A stretch of DNA of 64,000 nt from Eriocheir sinensis (lineage: Eukaryota; Arthropoda; Malacostraca; Decapoda; Varunidae). Positions 44,701 to 60,975 of the stretch are shown in pieces. The notes under the pieces were generated by a model. The model was given only the letters and a program-made list of their open reading frames with translations. It did not search any database and was not told the origin of the DNA. The translations under genes were made by a program, and so were the position numbers. The DNA is taken from NCBI RefSeq assembly GCF_024679095.1, contig NW_026111754.1, positions 62,001 to 126,000 of the forward strand, in the 5' to 3' direction. The stretch's first letter is position 1. Every line of letters begins with the position of its first letter.

Positions 44701-47700
44701 TTGTTTGTATATTTTCATTCAAATTTACATTATTTTATGTGTATTTTGTATATGTATTTCAATACAAATTTACCTAATTTTATGAGTATTTTGTATATTT
44801 CTTTTCATACAAATTTTAAATATTTTTGTGTATTTTTGTATATAGTTTTATACAAATTTAGGTTATTTTATGTACGCATTTACATTATTTAATGTGTGTT
44901 TTGCATATATATTTTCATACAAATTTACATTATTTTATTGATATTCTGTGTATTTATTTTGATACGATTTTACATTATTCTATTTGTTTTTTGTATATAT
45001 TTTTTTATATACATTTACATTATTTAATGTGTATCTTGCATATATATTTCATACAAATTTTAAGTGTATTTGTTTATATATTTTCATTCAAATTTACATT
45101 ATTTGATGTGTATTTTGTATATGTATTTCAATACAAATTTACCAAATTTTATGTGTATTTTATATATTTCTTTTCAAACAAATTTAAATTATTTTTGTGT
45201 ATTTTTGTATATAGTTTTATACAAATTTAGGTTATTTTATGTACGGATTTACATTATTTAGTGTGTGTTTTGTATATATATTTTTATGCAAATTTACTTT
45301 ATTTTATGTGCATTTTTGTACATATATTTTTATAGAAATTTGCGTTATTTGTATATGTTTTCTCATACAAATTTACATTATTTTATTGCTATTTTGTTTA
45401 TTTATTTTGATATGAATTACATGATTATATGTGTATTTTGTACATAATTTTTATACGTATTTACATTACTTAATGTGTATTTTGTTTATATATTTTTAAA
45501 CAAATCTACGTTATTATATGTATTTGTATAAATATTTTGATACAGATTTACATTATTTTATATATTTTGTATGTACATTTCAATTCAAATTTAGCTTATT
45601 TTAGCTGTATTTTGTATATATATTTTCAATACAAATTTAATTACTTTTGTGTATTTTTGTATATAGTTTTATATAAATTTACGATATTTTTTGTTTATTC
45701 TGTATATTTATAATTATACAAATACACATTCTTTTACTGGTATTTTCTTTATTTATTTTGATACGATTTTTATGTGTATTTTGTATTCATTTTTTTATAC
45801 GTATTTACTTCATTTTATGTGTATTTTGTATATATATTTATAGAAATCTACGTTATTTTATGTGTATTCGTATATATATTTTGAAACAAATTTACATTGT
45901 TTTATATGTATTTTTGAATATCTCTTTCAATACAAATTTACCTTACCATATATACCAAAATACACATCAAAAAATTAAATTTGTATTAAAATATATATAT
46001 AAAAAACACATACAATAAGGTAAATCTGTATTGAAATAGATATGCAAAATACATATAAAACAATGTAAATTTGTTTCAAAATATATATACGAATACACAT
46101 AAAATAACGTAGATTTCTATAAAAATATATATACAAAATACACATAAAATGAAGTAAATACGTATAAAAAAATGTATACAAAATACACATAAAATAATGT
46201 AAATTCGTATAAAAAAAATACCAATAAAAGAATGTCTATTTGTATAAATATAAATATACAAAATACACATAAAATAACGTAAATTTATATAAAACTATAT
46301 ACAAATATACACATAAGTATTTTAATTTGTATGAAAATAGATATACAAAATAAGGTAAATTCGTTTCAAATTCAATAAACAAAATTCAGATAAAAGAACG
46401 TATATTTGTAGAAAAAATAAATATACAAAATACACATAAGATAACGAAAATTTGTATGAAAATATATAAAAAAATAAACAAAAATAATTTCAATTTGTAT
46501 GAAAATAAATATACAAAATACACATGTATTTTGTATATCTATTTTCACGCAAATTTAATTACTTTTGTGTATTTTTGCATACAGTTTTATATAAATTAAT
46601 GTTATTTTATATTTATATTTATACAATACACATTCTTTTATTAGTATTTTCTTTATTTATTTTCATACGAGTTTACATTATTTTATGTGTATTTTGTATA
46701 CCTTTTTTTATACGTATTTACTTCATTTTATGTGTGTTTTGTATATTTATTTTCATAGAAATCTACGTTATTTTATGTGTATTCGTATATATATTTTGAA
46801 ACAAATTTACATTGTTTTATATGTATTTTTGCATATCTCTTTCAATAGAAGTTAACCTTATTGTATGTGCATTTTGTATATTTATTTCAATACAAATTTA
46901 AATATTTTATGTGTATTTTGGTATATATATTTTTATAAGAAATGCGCTATTTGATGGGAAATTTGCATCTTTATTTTCATACAAATTTACATTATTTTAT
47001 TAATATACGGTGTATTTATTTTGATACGATTTTACATTATTCTATTTATTTTTTGTTTATATTTTTTTTTATACATATTTACATTATTTAATATGTATGT
47101 TGCATATATATTTTATACAAATTTATTATGTATTATTTATTTTCATACAAATACACATTCTTTTCATGATATTTTGTTTATTTATTTTGACACGAATTTA
47201 CATTACTTAATATGTATTTTGTATATATATTTTTATATAATTTACATAATTTCATGTGTATTTTGTCTATAGATTTCTATAGAAACCTACGTTATTTTAT
47301 GTGTATTCGTATATATATTTTGAAACAAATTTACTTTGTTTTATATGTATTTTTGAATATTTCTTTCAATACAAATTTACCTTACTGTATATGCATTTTG
47401 TATATTTATTTCAATACAAATTCAAATATTTTATGTGTATTTTGGTATATATATTTTTTAGAAAAAATGCGCTATTTTATGGGAATTTTGCATCTTTCTT
47501 TTCAAACAAATTTACATTATTTTGTTGATATTCTCTGTATTTATTTTGATACGATTTTACAGTATTCTATTTCTTTTTTGCATATATTTTTTTTATACAC
47601 ATTTACATTATTTAATGTGTATCTTGCATATATATTTTATACAAATTTACGTTATTTAAGTGTATTTGTTTATATATTTTCATTCAAATTTACATTATTT

Positions 47701-50700
47701 TATGTGTATTTTGTATATGTATTTCAATACAAATTTACCTAATTTTATGTGTATTTTGTATATTTCTTTTTATACAAATTTTAATTATTTTTATGTATTT
47801 TTGTGTATAGTTTTATACAAATTTAGGTTATTTTATGTACGCATTTATATTATTTAATGTGTGTTTTGTATATACATTTTTATGCAAATTTACTTTATTT
47901 TATGTGCATTTTTGTAAGTTTGTTTTGAAATAGATATGCAAAATACATATAAAACAATGTAAATTTGTTTCAAAATATATAACGAATACACATAAAATAA
48001 CGTAGATTTCTATAAAAATATATACAAAATACACATAAAATGAAATAAACACGTATAAAAAAATGAATACAAAATACACATAAAATAATGTAAAATCGTA
48101 TCAAAATAAATAAACAAAATACCAATAAAAGAATGTGTATTTGTATAAATATAAATATACAAAAAACAAATAAAATATCGTAAATTTGTATAAAACTATA
48201 TACAAAAATACACAGAAGTAATTAAATTTGTAGTAAAATAGATATATAAAATACAGCTAAAATAAACTGATTTGAATTGAAATGTTTGTACAAAATACAT
48301 AAAATAATGTAAATTTGTATCAAAATATTTATCATAAAATAATGTAAATTCGAAACAAAATAAATAAACAAAATACCAATAAAAGAATGTGTATTTGTAT
48401 AAATATAAATGTACAAAATACACATACAAAATAAACATAAAATAAGGTAAATTTGTAATGAAATATATGTACAAAATACACATCAAATAATGTAAATTTA
48501 TATGAAAATATATATATACAGATACACATAAAATACCATGAATTTGTATAAAATTATATATTCAAAATAAATATTAAATAATGTAAATGCGTATAAAAAT
48601 ATATATACAAAGTACATATAAAATAATGTAAATTCGAATCAATATAAATCAACAAAATACCAATAAAATAATATATATTTGAATGAAAATAGATTTACAA
48701 AATACACATAACATAAGTACATAAAATAATGTAAATTTGAATCAAAATATTTTAAAAGATGCGCATAAAATAACGTAAATTTGTTTTAAAATATACAAAA
48801 TACACATTAAATAATATAAATATGTATAAAAAAATATATACAAAACACAAATAGAATAATGAAAAATCGTATCAAAATGAATACACAGAATATTAATAAA
48901 ACAATGTAAATTTTTTATAAAAATATATATACCAAAATACACATAAAATATTCGAATTTGTATTACAATAAATATACAAAATGCACATACAATAAGGTAA
49001 ATTTGTATTGAAAATGAAATATGCAAAATACATATAAAATAATGTAAATTTGTTTCAAAATATATATACGAATACACCAAGACACACATAAAGTATTTGA
49101 ATTTGTATTAAAATAAATATACAAAATGCACATACAATAAGGTAAATTTGTATTGAAATAGATATGCAAAATACATATAAAACCATGTAAATTTTTTTCA
49201 AAATATATATACGAATACACATAAAATAACGTAGATTTCTATGAAAATAAATATACAAAATACACATAAAATGAAAAAATACGTATAAAAAAAGGTATAC
49301 AAAATACACTTAAAATAATGTAAACTCGTATCAAAATAAATAAACAAAATACTAATAAAAGAATGTGTTTTGTATAAATATAAATATACAAAATACAAAT
49401 AAAATAACGTAAATTTATATAAAACTATATGCAAAAATACACAAAAGTAATTAAATTTGTGTGAAAATAGATATACAAAATACATGTGTATTTTGTATAT
49501 TTATTTTCATACAAATTGAAATTATTTTTGTTTATTTTTTTATATATTTTCAAACAAATTTTGTTATTTTATGTGTATTTTGTATATTTATTTTTTCTAC
49601 AAATATACTTTCTTTTATCTGAATTTTGTTTATTGAATTTGAAACGAATTTACCTTAGTTTGCATATCTATTTTCATACAAATTAAATTACTTCTGTGTA
49701 TTTTTGTATAGTGTTTTATATAAATTTACGTTATTTTACGTGTATTTTGTATATTTATATTTATACAAATACACATTCTTTTATTGGTATTTTGTATATT
49801 TATTTTGATACGAATTTACATTATTTTATGTGTATTTTGTATACATTTTTTTATACGTATTTACTTCATTTTATGTGTATTTTGTATATATATTTTTATA
49901 GAAATCTACGTTATTTTATGAGTATTCGTATATATATTTTGAAACAAATTTACATTGTTTTATATATATTTTGCATATCTATTTCAATACAAATTTACCT
50001 TATTGTATGTGTTTTTTATATATTTATTTTAATTCAAATTTAATTTTTTTATGTGTATTTTGGTATATATATTTTAATAAAAAAAAAAAATGCGTTATTT
50101 TATGGGTATTTTCCCCCTTGATTTTCATACAAATTTACATTATTTTATTAATATTCTGTGTATTTATTTTGATACGATTTTACATTATTCTATTTGTGTT
50201 TTGTATATATTTTTTTATACAAATTTACGTTATTTTAAGTGTATTTGTTTATGTCTTTTCATTCAAATTTACATTATTTTATGTGTATTTTGTATAGGCA
50301 TTTCAATACAGATTTACCTAATTTTATGTGTATTTTGTATATTTATTTTCATACAAATTTAAAATATTTTTGTGTATTTTTGTATATAGTTTGATACAAA
50401 TTTAGGTTATTTTATGTGTATTTTGTATATCTATTTTCATACAAATACACATTCTTTTATTGATATTTTGTTTATTTATTTTGTCGCGAATTTACAGCAT
50501 TTAATGTGTATTTTGTATATATATTTTTATACGTATTTACATCATTTCATGTGTATTTTGTATATATATTCCTATAGAAATCAACGTTATTTTATGTGTA
50601 TTCGTATATATATTTTGAAACAAATTTACACTGTTTTACGTGTATTTTGCGTTTTTTTTTTCAATACAAACTTACCTTATTGTATGTGCATTTTGTATAT

Positions 50701-50861
50701 TAATTTTAACACATATTTAATTATTCTATGTGTATTTTTGTATATGTATTTTAAAAAAAATATGCTTTATTTTATGGGTATTTTGCATCTTTATTTTCAT
50801 ACAAATTTAAATTATTTTATTGATATTCTGTGTACTTATTTTGATACGATTTTACATTATT

Positions 50862-50888
50862 CTATGTATAACAAAAATAAATACAGAA
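50862..50888. repeat. Strand-switch junction, copy 2
   Basis: TTACATTATTCTATGTATAA followed by CAAAAATAAATACAGAATAC. Flanks match copies 1 and 3 on both sides. Confidence 0.85.
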
Positions 50889-53800
50889 TACACAAAAATA
50901 GATATGCAAAATACATATAAACAATGCAAATTTGTTTCAAAATATATATACGAATACACATGAAATAAGGTAGATTTCTATAAAAATATATATACAAAAT
51001 ACACATAAAATTAAGTAAATACGTATAAAAAATGTATACAAAATACACATAAAATAATGTAAATTAGTATCAAAATAAATAAACAAAATTCCAATAAAAG
51101 AATGTGTATTTGTATAAATATATATATACAAAATACACATTAAATAATATAAACTTGTCTAAAACTATACAAAATACACATGAAATGATGTAAATTCCTA
51201 TAAAAATATATATACAAAATACACATTAAATAATGTAAATTCTCGTCAAAATAAATAAACAAAATATAAATAAAAGAATGTGTATTTGTATGAAAATAGA
51301 TATACAAAATACATATAAAATAACCTAAATTTGTATCAAACTATATACAAAAATACACAAAAATATTTCAAATTTGTATGGAAATAAATATACAAAATAC
51401 ACATAAAATTAGGTAAATTTGTATTGAAATACATACACAAAATACACATAAAATAATGTAAATTTGAATGAAAATACATAAACGTAACGTAAATTTGTAT
51501 AAAAAAAATATGTACAAAACACAAATAGAATAAAGTAAAATCGTATCAAAATAAATACACAGAATATTAATAAAATAATGTAAATTTGTATGAAAATAAA
51601 GAAGCAAAATACCCATATAATAACGCATTTTTTTATTTATAAAAATATATATACCAAAATACACATCAAAAAATTAAATTTGTATTAAAATAAATATACA
51701 AAAAACACATACAATAAGGTAAATTTGTATTGAAATAGATATGCAAAATACATATAAAACAATGTAAATTTGTTTCAAAATATATATACGAATACACATA
51801 AAATAACGTAGATTTCTATAAAAATATATATACAAAATACACATAAAATGAAGTAAATACGTATAAAAAATTGTATACAAAATACACATAAAATAATGTA
51901 AATTCGTATCAAAATAAATAAACAAAATACCAATAAAAGAATGTGTATTTGTATAAATATAAATATACAAAATACACATAAAATAACGTAAATTTATATA
52001 AAACTATATACAAAAATACACAGAAGTAATTAAATTCGTATGAAAATAGATATACAAAATACAGATAAAATAAGCTAAATTTGAATTGAAATGTATATAC
52101 AAAATACATAAAATAATGTAAATTTGTATCAAAATATTTATAATAATACATATAATAACGTAAATTTGTTTAAAAAATATATAAACAAAATACACATTAA
52201 GTAATGTAAATACGTATAAAAAATATGTACAAAATACACATATAATCATTTAATTCGTATCAAACTAAATAAAAAAAATATCAATAAAATAATGTAAATT
52301 TGAATGAGAAAACATATACAAATACATATAAAATAACGCTAATTTCTATAAAAATATATATCCAAAAATGAACGTAAAATAAAGTAACTACTGATAAAAA
52401 TATATATACAAAACACACATTAAATAATGTAAATGCGTCCATAAAATAACCTAAATTTGTATAAAACTATATACAAAAATACACAAAAATAATTTAAATT
52501 TGTATGAAAAGAAATATACAAAATACACATAAAATTAGGTTAATTTGTATTGAAATACATATACAAAATACACATAAAATAATGTAAATTTGAAAGAAAA
52601 TATATAAACAAATACACATATAATAACGTAAATTTGTATGAAATATATATACAAAATACACATTAAATAATGTAAATATGTATAAAAAAATATATACAAA
52701 ACACAAATAGAATAATGTAAAATTGTATCAAAATTTACGTTATTATATGTATTTTTATAAATATTTTGATACAAATCTACATTATTTTATGTATTTTGTA
52801 TATACATTTCAACTCAAATTTAGCTTATATTATCTGTATTTTGTATATCTATTTTCATACGAATTTAATTACTTCTGTTTATTTTTGAATAGTTTTATAC
52901 AAATTTGCGTTATTTTATGTGTATTTTGTATATTTATATTTATACAAATACACATTCTTTTATTGGTATTTTGTTTATTTATTTTGATACGAATTTACAT
53001 TATTTTATGTGTATTTTGTATACATTTTCTTATACGTATTTAATTCATTTTATGTGTATTTTGTATATATATTTTAATACAAATCTACGTTATTTTATGT
53101 GTAATCGTATATATATTTTGAAACAAATTTACATTGTTTTATATGTATTTTGCATATCTATTTCAATACAGATTTACCTTATTGTATGTGTATTTTGTAT
53201 ATTTATTTTAATACATATTAATTTTTTCATGTGTATTTTGGTATATATATTTTTATAAAAAATGCGTTATTTAATGGGTATTTTGCATCTTTATTTTCAT
53301 ACAAATTTACATTGTTTTATTAATATTCTGTGTATTTGTTTTGATACGATTTTACATTATTCTATTTGTGTTTTGTATATATTTTTTTATACATATTTAC
53401 ATTATTTAATGTGTATTTTGTATATTTTAAAACATATTTACGTTATTTTATGCGCATATGTTAAAATATTTTGATACAAATTTACATTATTTTATGTATT
53501 TTGTATATATATTTCAATACAAATTTAGTTTATTTTATGTATATTTTGTATATCTATTTGATTCGTATCAAAATAAATAAACAAAATAGCAATAAAATAA
53601 TGTAAATTTGCATGAGAAAACATATACAAATACACATAAAATAACGCAAATTTATAAAAAAATATATGTACAAAAATGCACATAAAATAAAGTAAATTTA
53701 CATAAAAATATATATACAAAACACACATTAAATAATGTAAATGCGTACATAAAATAACCTAAATTTGTATAAAACTATATATAAAAATACACAAAAATAT

Positions 53801-56800
53801 ATATACAAAAAACAAATAGAATAATGTAAATTCGTATCAAAATAAATACACCGAATATTAATAAAATAATGTAAATTTGTATGAAAATAAAGATGCAAAA
53901 TTCCCATCAAATAGCGCATTTCTTATAAAAATATATATACCAAAATACACATAAATATTTAAATTTGTATTGAAATAAATATACAAAATGCACATACAAT
54001 AAGGTAAACTTCTATTGAAAGAGATATGCAAAATACATTTAAATAATGTAAATTTGTTTCAAATATATATACGAATACATATAAAATAACGTAGATTTCT
54101 ATAAAAATATATATACAAAATACACATAAAATTAAGTAAATACGTTTAAAAAATGTAAACAAAATATACATAAAATAATGTAAATTCGAAACAAAATAAA
54201 TAAACAAAATACCAATAAAAGAATGTGTATTTGTTCTGTGTTTTTTGTATATAGTTTTATACAAATTTACGATATTTTATGTGTATTTTGTATATTTATA
54301 TTTATACAAATACACATTCTTTTACTGGTATTTTGTTTATTTATTTTGATACGATTTTTATGTGTATTTTGTATTCATTTTTTTATACGTATTTACTTCA
54401 TTTTATGTGTATTTTGTATATATTTTTATAGAAATCAACGTTATTTTATGTGTATTCGTATATATATTTTGAAACAAATTTAAATTGTTTTATATGTATT
54501 TTGCATATCTATTTCAATACAAATTTACCTTACAGTATGTGCATTTTTTTTTATTTATTTTAATACAAATTTTAATATTTTATGTGTATTTTGGTATATG
54601 TATTTTTATAAAAAATGCGTTATTTTATAGCTATTTTGCATCTTTATTTTCATACAAATTTACATTATTTTATTAATATTCTGTGTATTTATTTTGATAC
54701 GATTTTACATTATTCTATTTGTGTTTTGTATATATTTTTTTATACATATTTACATTATTTAATTAGTATTTTGTATATATATTTGATACAAATTTACGTT
54801 ATTTTAAGTGTATATGTTTATATATTTTCATTCAAATTTCCATTATTTTATGTGTATTTTGTATATGTATTTCAATACAAATTTACCTAATTTTATGTGT
54901 ATTTTGTATATTTATTTTCATACAAATTTAAATTAGTTTTGTGTATTTTTGTATATAGTTTTATACTAACTTAGGTTATTTTATGAGTATTTTGTATACC
55001 TATTTTCATACAAATACACATTCTTTTATTCATATTTTGTTTATTTATTTTGACGAGAATTTAAATTATTTAATGTGAATTTTGTATATATATTTTTATA
55101 CGTATTTACATCATTTCATGTGTATTTTGTATATATATTTCTATAGAAATCTACATTATATTATGTGTATTCGTATATAGATTTTTAAACAAATTTACAC
55201 TTTTATGTGTATTTTGCATATTTTTTCAATATAAATTTACCTTATTGTATATGCATTTTGTATATTTATTTTAATACAAATTAAATTATTCTATGTGTAT
55301 TTTTGTATATGTATTTTTATAAAAATATGCTTTATTTTAAGGGTATTTTGCATCTTTATTTTCATACAAAAAACACATTAAATAATGTAAATATGTATAA
55401 AAAAATATATACAAAACATAAATAAAATAATGCAAAATCGTATCAAAATAAATACAGAAAATATTAATAAAATAATGTAAATTTGTATGAAAATTAAGAT
55501 GCAAAATACCCATAAAATAACGCATTTTTTATAAAAATATATAAACAAAATACACATTAAATAATGTAAATACGTATAAAAAATATGTACAAAATACACA
55601 TATAATCATGTAATTCGTATCAAAATAAATAAACAAAATACCAATAAAATAATATAAATTTGTATGTGTAAACGTGTATGTTGCATATTTTTTCAATACA
55701 AATTTACCTTATTATATACGCATTTTGTATATTAATTTTAATACAAATTTAATTATTCGATGTGTATTTTTGTATCTGTATTTGTATATATATTTTTATC
55801 CGCTTTTACATTATTTAATATTTATTTTGAATACATTTTTATTCAAATTCATGGTATTTTATGTGTATTTGTATATATATTTTTATATAAATTTACATTA
55901 TTTTATGTATATTTTGTACATATATTTTTTTACAAATCTACCTTATCTTATGTTTATTTTGTATGTGTATTTTGTATATTTATATTTATCCAAATACACA
56001 TTCTTTTATTGGTATTTTGTTTATTTATTTTAATTCGAATTTACATTATTTTATGTGTATTTTGTATACATTTTTTTATACGTATTTACTTAATTTTATG
56101 TGTATTTTGTATATATATTTTTATAGAAATCTACGTTTTTTTATTTGTATTCGTATATATATTTTGAAACAAATTTACATTGTTTTATATGTATTTTTGC
56201 ATATCTCTTTCAATACAAATTTAGCTTATTGTATGTGCATTATGTATATTTATTTCAATGCAAATTTAAATATTTTATGTGTATTTTGGTATATATATTT
56301 TTATAAGATTACGAAAATTTGAATAAAAATATATACAAAAAAACAAAAAAATAAATTTAAATTTGTATGAAAATAGATATTCAAAATACACATATAATTA
56401 GTTAAATTTGTATTTAGATACATGTACAAAATACACATAAAATAATGTAAATTTGTATGAAATGAAAATTTCACATAAAATTCGCGTCAAAATAAATAAA
56501 CAGAATATCAATAAAAGAATGTGTATTTGTATGAAAATAGATATACAAAATACACGTAAAATAACCTAAATTTGTATCAAACTATATACAAAAATACACA
56601 AAAATATTTTAAATTTGTATGAAAATAAATATACAAAATACACATAAAATTAGGTAAATTTGTTTGAAATACATACACAAAATATACATAAAATAATGTA
56701 AATTTGAATGAAAATACATAAACAAATACACTTAAAATAACGTAAATTTGTATAAAAAAATATGTACAAAACACAAATAGAATAATGTAAAATCGTATCA

Positions 56801-59800
56801 AAATAAATACACAGAATATTAATAAAATAATGTAAATTTGTATGAAAATAAAGAAGCAAAATACCCATAAAATAACGCATTTTTTTATTTATAAAAATAT
56901 ATATACCAAAATACACATCAAAAAATTAAATTTGTATTAAAATAAATATAAAAAAAATACATATAATAAGGTATATTTGTATTGAAATAGATATGCAAAA
57001 TACATATAAAACAATGTAAATTTGTTTCAAAATATATATACGAACACACATATAATAACGTAGATTTCTATAAAAATATATATACAAAATACACATAAAA
57101 TGAAGTAAATACGTATAAAATAATGTATAAAAAATACACATAAAATAATGTAAATTCGTATAAAAATAAATAAACAAAATAGCAATAAAAGAATGTGTAT
57201 TTGTATAAATATAAATATACAAAATACACATAAAATAACGTAAATTTATATAAAACTATATACAAAAATACACAGAAGTAATTAAATTTGTATGAAAATA
57301 TATACAAAATACTTACAAAATAAGCTAAATTTGAATTGAAATATATATACAAAATACATGAAATAAAGGAAATTTGTATCAAAATATTTATACAAATACA
57401 CATATAATAACGTAAATTTGTATGAAAATATATAAACAAAATACACATTAAATAATGTAAATACGTATAAAAAAATATCTACAAAATACACATATAATCA
57501 TGTAATTCGTATCAAAATAAATAAACAAAATACCAATAAAATAATATATTTGTATGAGTAAACGTGTATGTTCCATATTTTTTCAATACAAATTTACCTT
57601 ATATACGCATTTTGTATATTAATTTTAATATATGTGTATTTCAATATATATTTTGATACAAATTTACATTATTTTATGTATTTTCTATTTAGTTCAATTC
57701 GAATTTAGCTTATTTTATGTGTCTTTTGTATATCTATTTTCATACAAATTTAATTATTTTTGTTTATTTTTGTATATAGTTTTATACAATTTTACGTTAT
57801 TTTATGTGTATTTTGTATATTTATATTTCTACAAGTAAACATTCTTTTATTGGCATTTAGTTTATTTATTTTGATACGAATTTACATTATTTTATGTGTA
57901 TTTTGTATACATTTTCTTATACGTATTTACTTCATTTTATGTGTATTTTGTATATATATTTTTATAGAAATCTACGTTATTTTATGTGTATTCGTATATA
58001 TATTTTGAAACAAATGTACATTGTTTTATGTGTATTTTGCATATCTATTTCAATACAAATTTACCTTATTGTATGTGCATTTTGTATATTTATTGTAATA
58101 CAAATTTAAATATTTTATGTGTATTTTGGTATATATATTTTCATAAAAATGCGTAGTTTTATGGGTATTTTGCATCTTTATTTTCAAACAAATTTACATT
58201 ATTTTATAAATATTCTGTGTATTTATTTTGATATTATTTTACATTATTCTATTTGTGTTTTGTATATATTTTTTTACACATATTTACATTATTTAATGTG
58301 TATTTTCTATATATATTTCATACAAATTTGCGTTATTTTAAGTGTATTTGTTTATATATTTTCATTCAAATTTATATTATTTTATGTGTATTTTGTATAT
58401 GTATTTCAATAGAAATTTAACTAGTCTTATGTGTATTTTGTATATATATTTTTATACAAATTTAAATTATTTTTGTGTATTTTTTTAATAGAGTTTTATA
58501 CAAATTTACAATATTTTTTGTGTATTTTGTATATCTATTTTGATACAAATACACATTCTTTTATTGATATTTTGTTTATTTATTTTGATGCGAATTTACA
58601 TTATTTAATGTGTATTGTGTATTTATATTTTTATACGTATTTACGTCATTTCATGTGTATTTTTTATATATATTTCTATAGAAATATACGTTATTTTATG
58701 TGTATTCGTATATATATTTTGAAACAAATATACATTGTTTTATGTGCATTTTGTATATTTTTTCAATACAAATTTCCCTTATTGTACGTGCATTTTGTAT
58801 ATTAATTTTAATACAAATTTAATTATTCTATGTGTATTCTTGTATATGTATTTTTAAAAAAATATGCTTTATTTTTTGGGTATTTTGCATCTTTATTTTC
58901 ATACAAAATTACATTTTATTGATATTCTGTGTATTTATTTTGATACGATTTTACATTATTCTATGTATATTTTGTATATCTATTTTATACAAATGTACGT
59001 TATTTTATGTGAATTTGTTTTCATTTCATACAAATTTGCATTATTTTATGTGTATTTTGTATATGTATTTAAATACAAATTTAACTAATTATATGTGTAT
59101 TTTGTATATCTATTTTCATACAAATTGAAATTGATTTTTTTGTTTTTTTGTATATATTTTTATTCAAATTTTCGTAATTTTATGTGTATTTTGTATATTT
59201 ATTTTCCTACAAATATACGTTCTTTTATCGGAATTTTGTTTATTTATTTTGATACGAATTTTCATTTTTTTAGGTGAATTTGATATATATATATATATAT
59301 TTTTATACTTATTTACATAATTTTATATGTATTTTGAAAATATATTTTCATAGAAATTTACTCTATATGTATATACAAAAAACACAAAATAATTTAAATT
59401 TGTATGAAAAAAAATATACAAAATACACATAAAATTAGATAAATTTGTATTGAAATACATATACAAAATACACTTAAAATAATGTAAATTTGAATGAAAT
59501 TATATAAACAAATACAATTAAAATGTCGTTAATTTGTATAAAATATATAAAAAATACACATTAAATAATTAAAATATGTATAAAAAATATATACAAAACA
59601 CAAATAGTATAATATAAAATCGTATCAAAATATATACACAGAATATTAATAAAATAATGTACATTTGTATGAAAACTAAGATGCTAAATACTCATAAAAT
59701 AACGCATTTTTTTTATAAAAATATATATACCAAAATACACATGAAATAATTGAATTTCTTTTAAAATAAATATACAAAATGCACATACAATAAGGTAAAT

Positions 59801-59885
59801 ATGTATTGAAATAGTTATGCAAACTACATATAAACAATGTAAATTTGTATCAAAATATATATACGAATACACATAAAATAAGGTA

Positions 59886-59889
<4 letters not shown>

Positions 59890-59953
<64 letters not shown>
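59890..59953. repeat. Compound (TC)n(TA)n microsatellite
   Basis: About 17 TC units (59890-59924) are followed directly by about 14 TA units. It interrupts a minus-type monomer run. It is the only long TC tract in the satellite. Confidence 0.95.
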
Positions 59954-59955
<2 letters not shown>

Positions 59956-60079
59956 AAATACAAATAAAATTAAGTAAATACGAATCAAAAATGTATACAA
60001 AATACACATAAAATAATGTAAATTCGTATAAATATAAATAAACAAAATACCAATAAGAGAATGTGTATTTGTATAAATA

Positions 60080-60975
60080 CAAATTTACGTTATTATATGT
60101 GTATTTGTAAAAGTATTTTGATACAAATTTACATTATTTTATGTATTTTGTATATATATTTCAATTCAAATTTAGCTTATTTTATGTGTATTTTGTATAT
60201 CTATTTATTTTAATACAAAATCAAATATTTTATGTTTTTTCGTATATATATTTTTATAAAAAAATGCGTTATTTTATGGGTATTTTGCATCTTAATTTTC
60301 ATACAAATTTACATTATTTTATTAATATTTTCTGTATTTATTTTGATACGATTTTACATTATTTTATTTGTGTTTTGTATATATTTTTTTATACATATTT
60401 ACATTATTTAATGTTTTTTTTGTATATATATTTGATACAAATTTACGTTATTTTAAGTCTATATGTTTATATATTTTCATTCAAATTTACATTATTTTAT
60501 GTGTATTTTGTATATGTATTTCAATAAAAATTTACATATTTTTATATTTTTTTGTATATTTATTTTCATACAAGTTTAAATTATTTTTGTGTATTTTTGT
60601 ATATAGTTTTATACAAATTTAGGTTATTTTATGTGTATTTTGTATATCTATTTTCATACAAATACACATTCTTTTCATGATATTTTGTTTATTTATTTTG
60701 ACACGAATTAACATTATTTAATGTGTATTTTGTATATATATTTTTATACGTATTTACATTATTTCAAGTGTATTTTGTATATATATTTCTATAGAAATCT
60801 GCGTTATTTTATGTGTATTCGAATATATATTTTGAAACAAATTTACATTGTTTTATGTGTATTTTGCATATTTTTTCAATACAAATTTTACCTTATTGTA
60901 TGTGCATTTTGTATATTAATTTTAATACAAATTTGATTAATCTATGTGTATTTTTGTATATGTATTTTTATAAAA
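60080..60975 (+). repeat. Segmental copy, paired with 34180-35070
   Basis: See the partner segment. This copy differs by small substitutions and short insertions, for example in the T-run at 60411. Confidence 0.8.
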
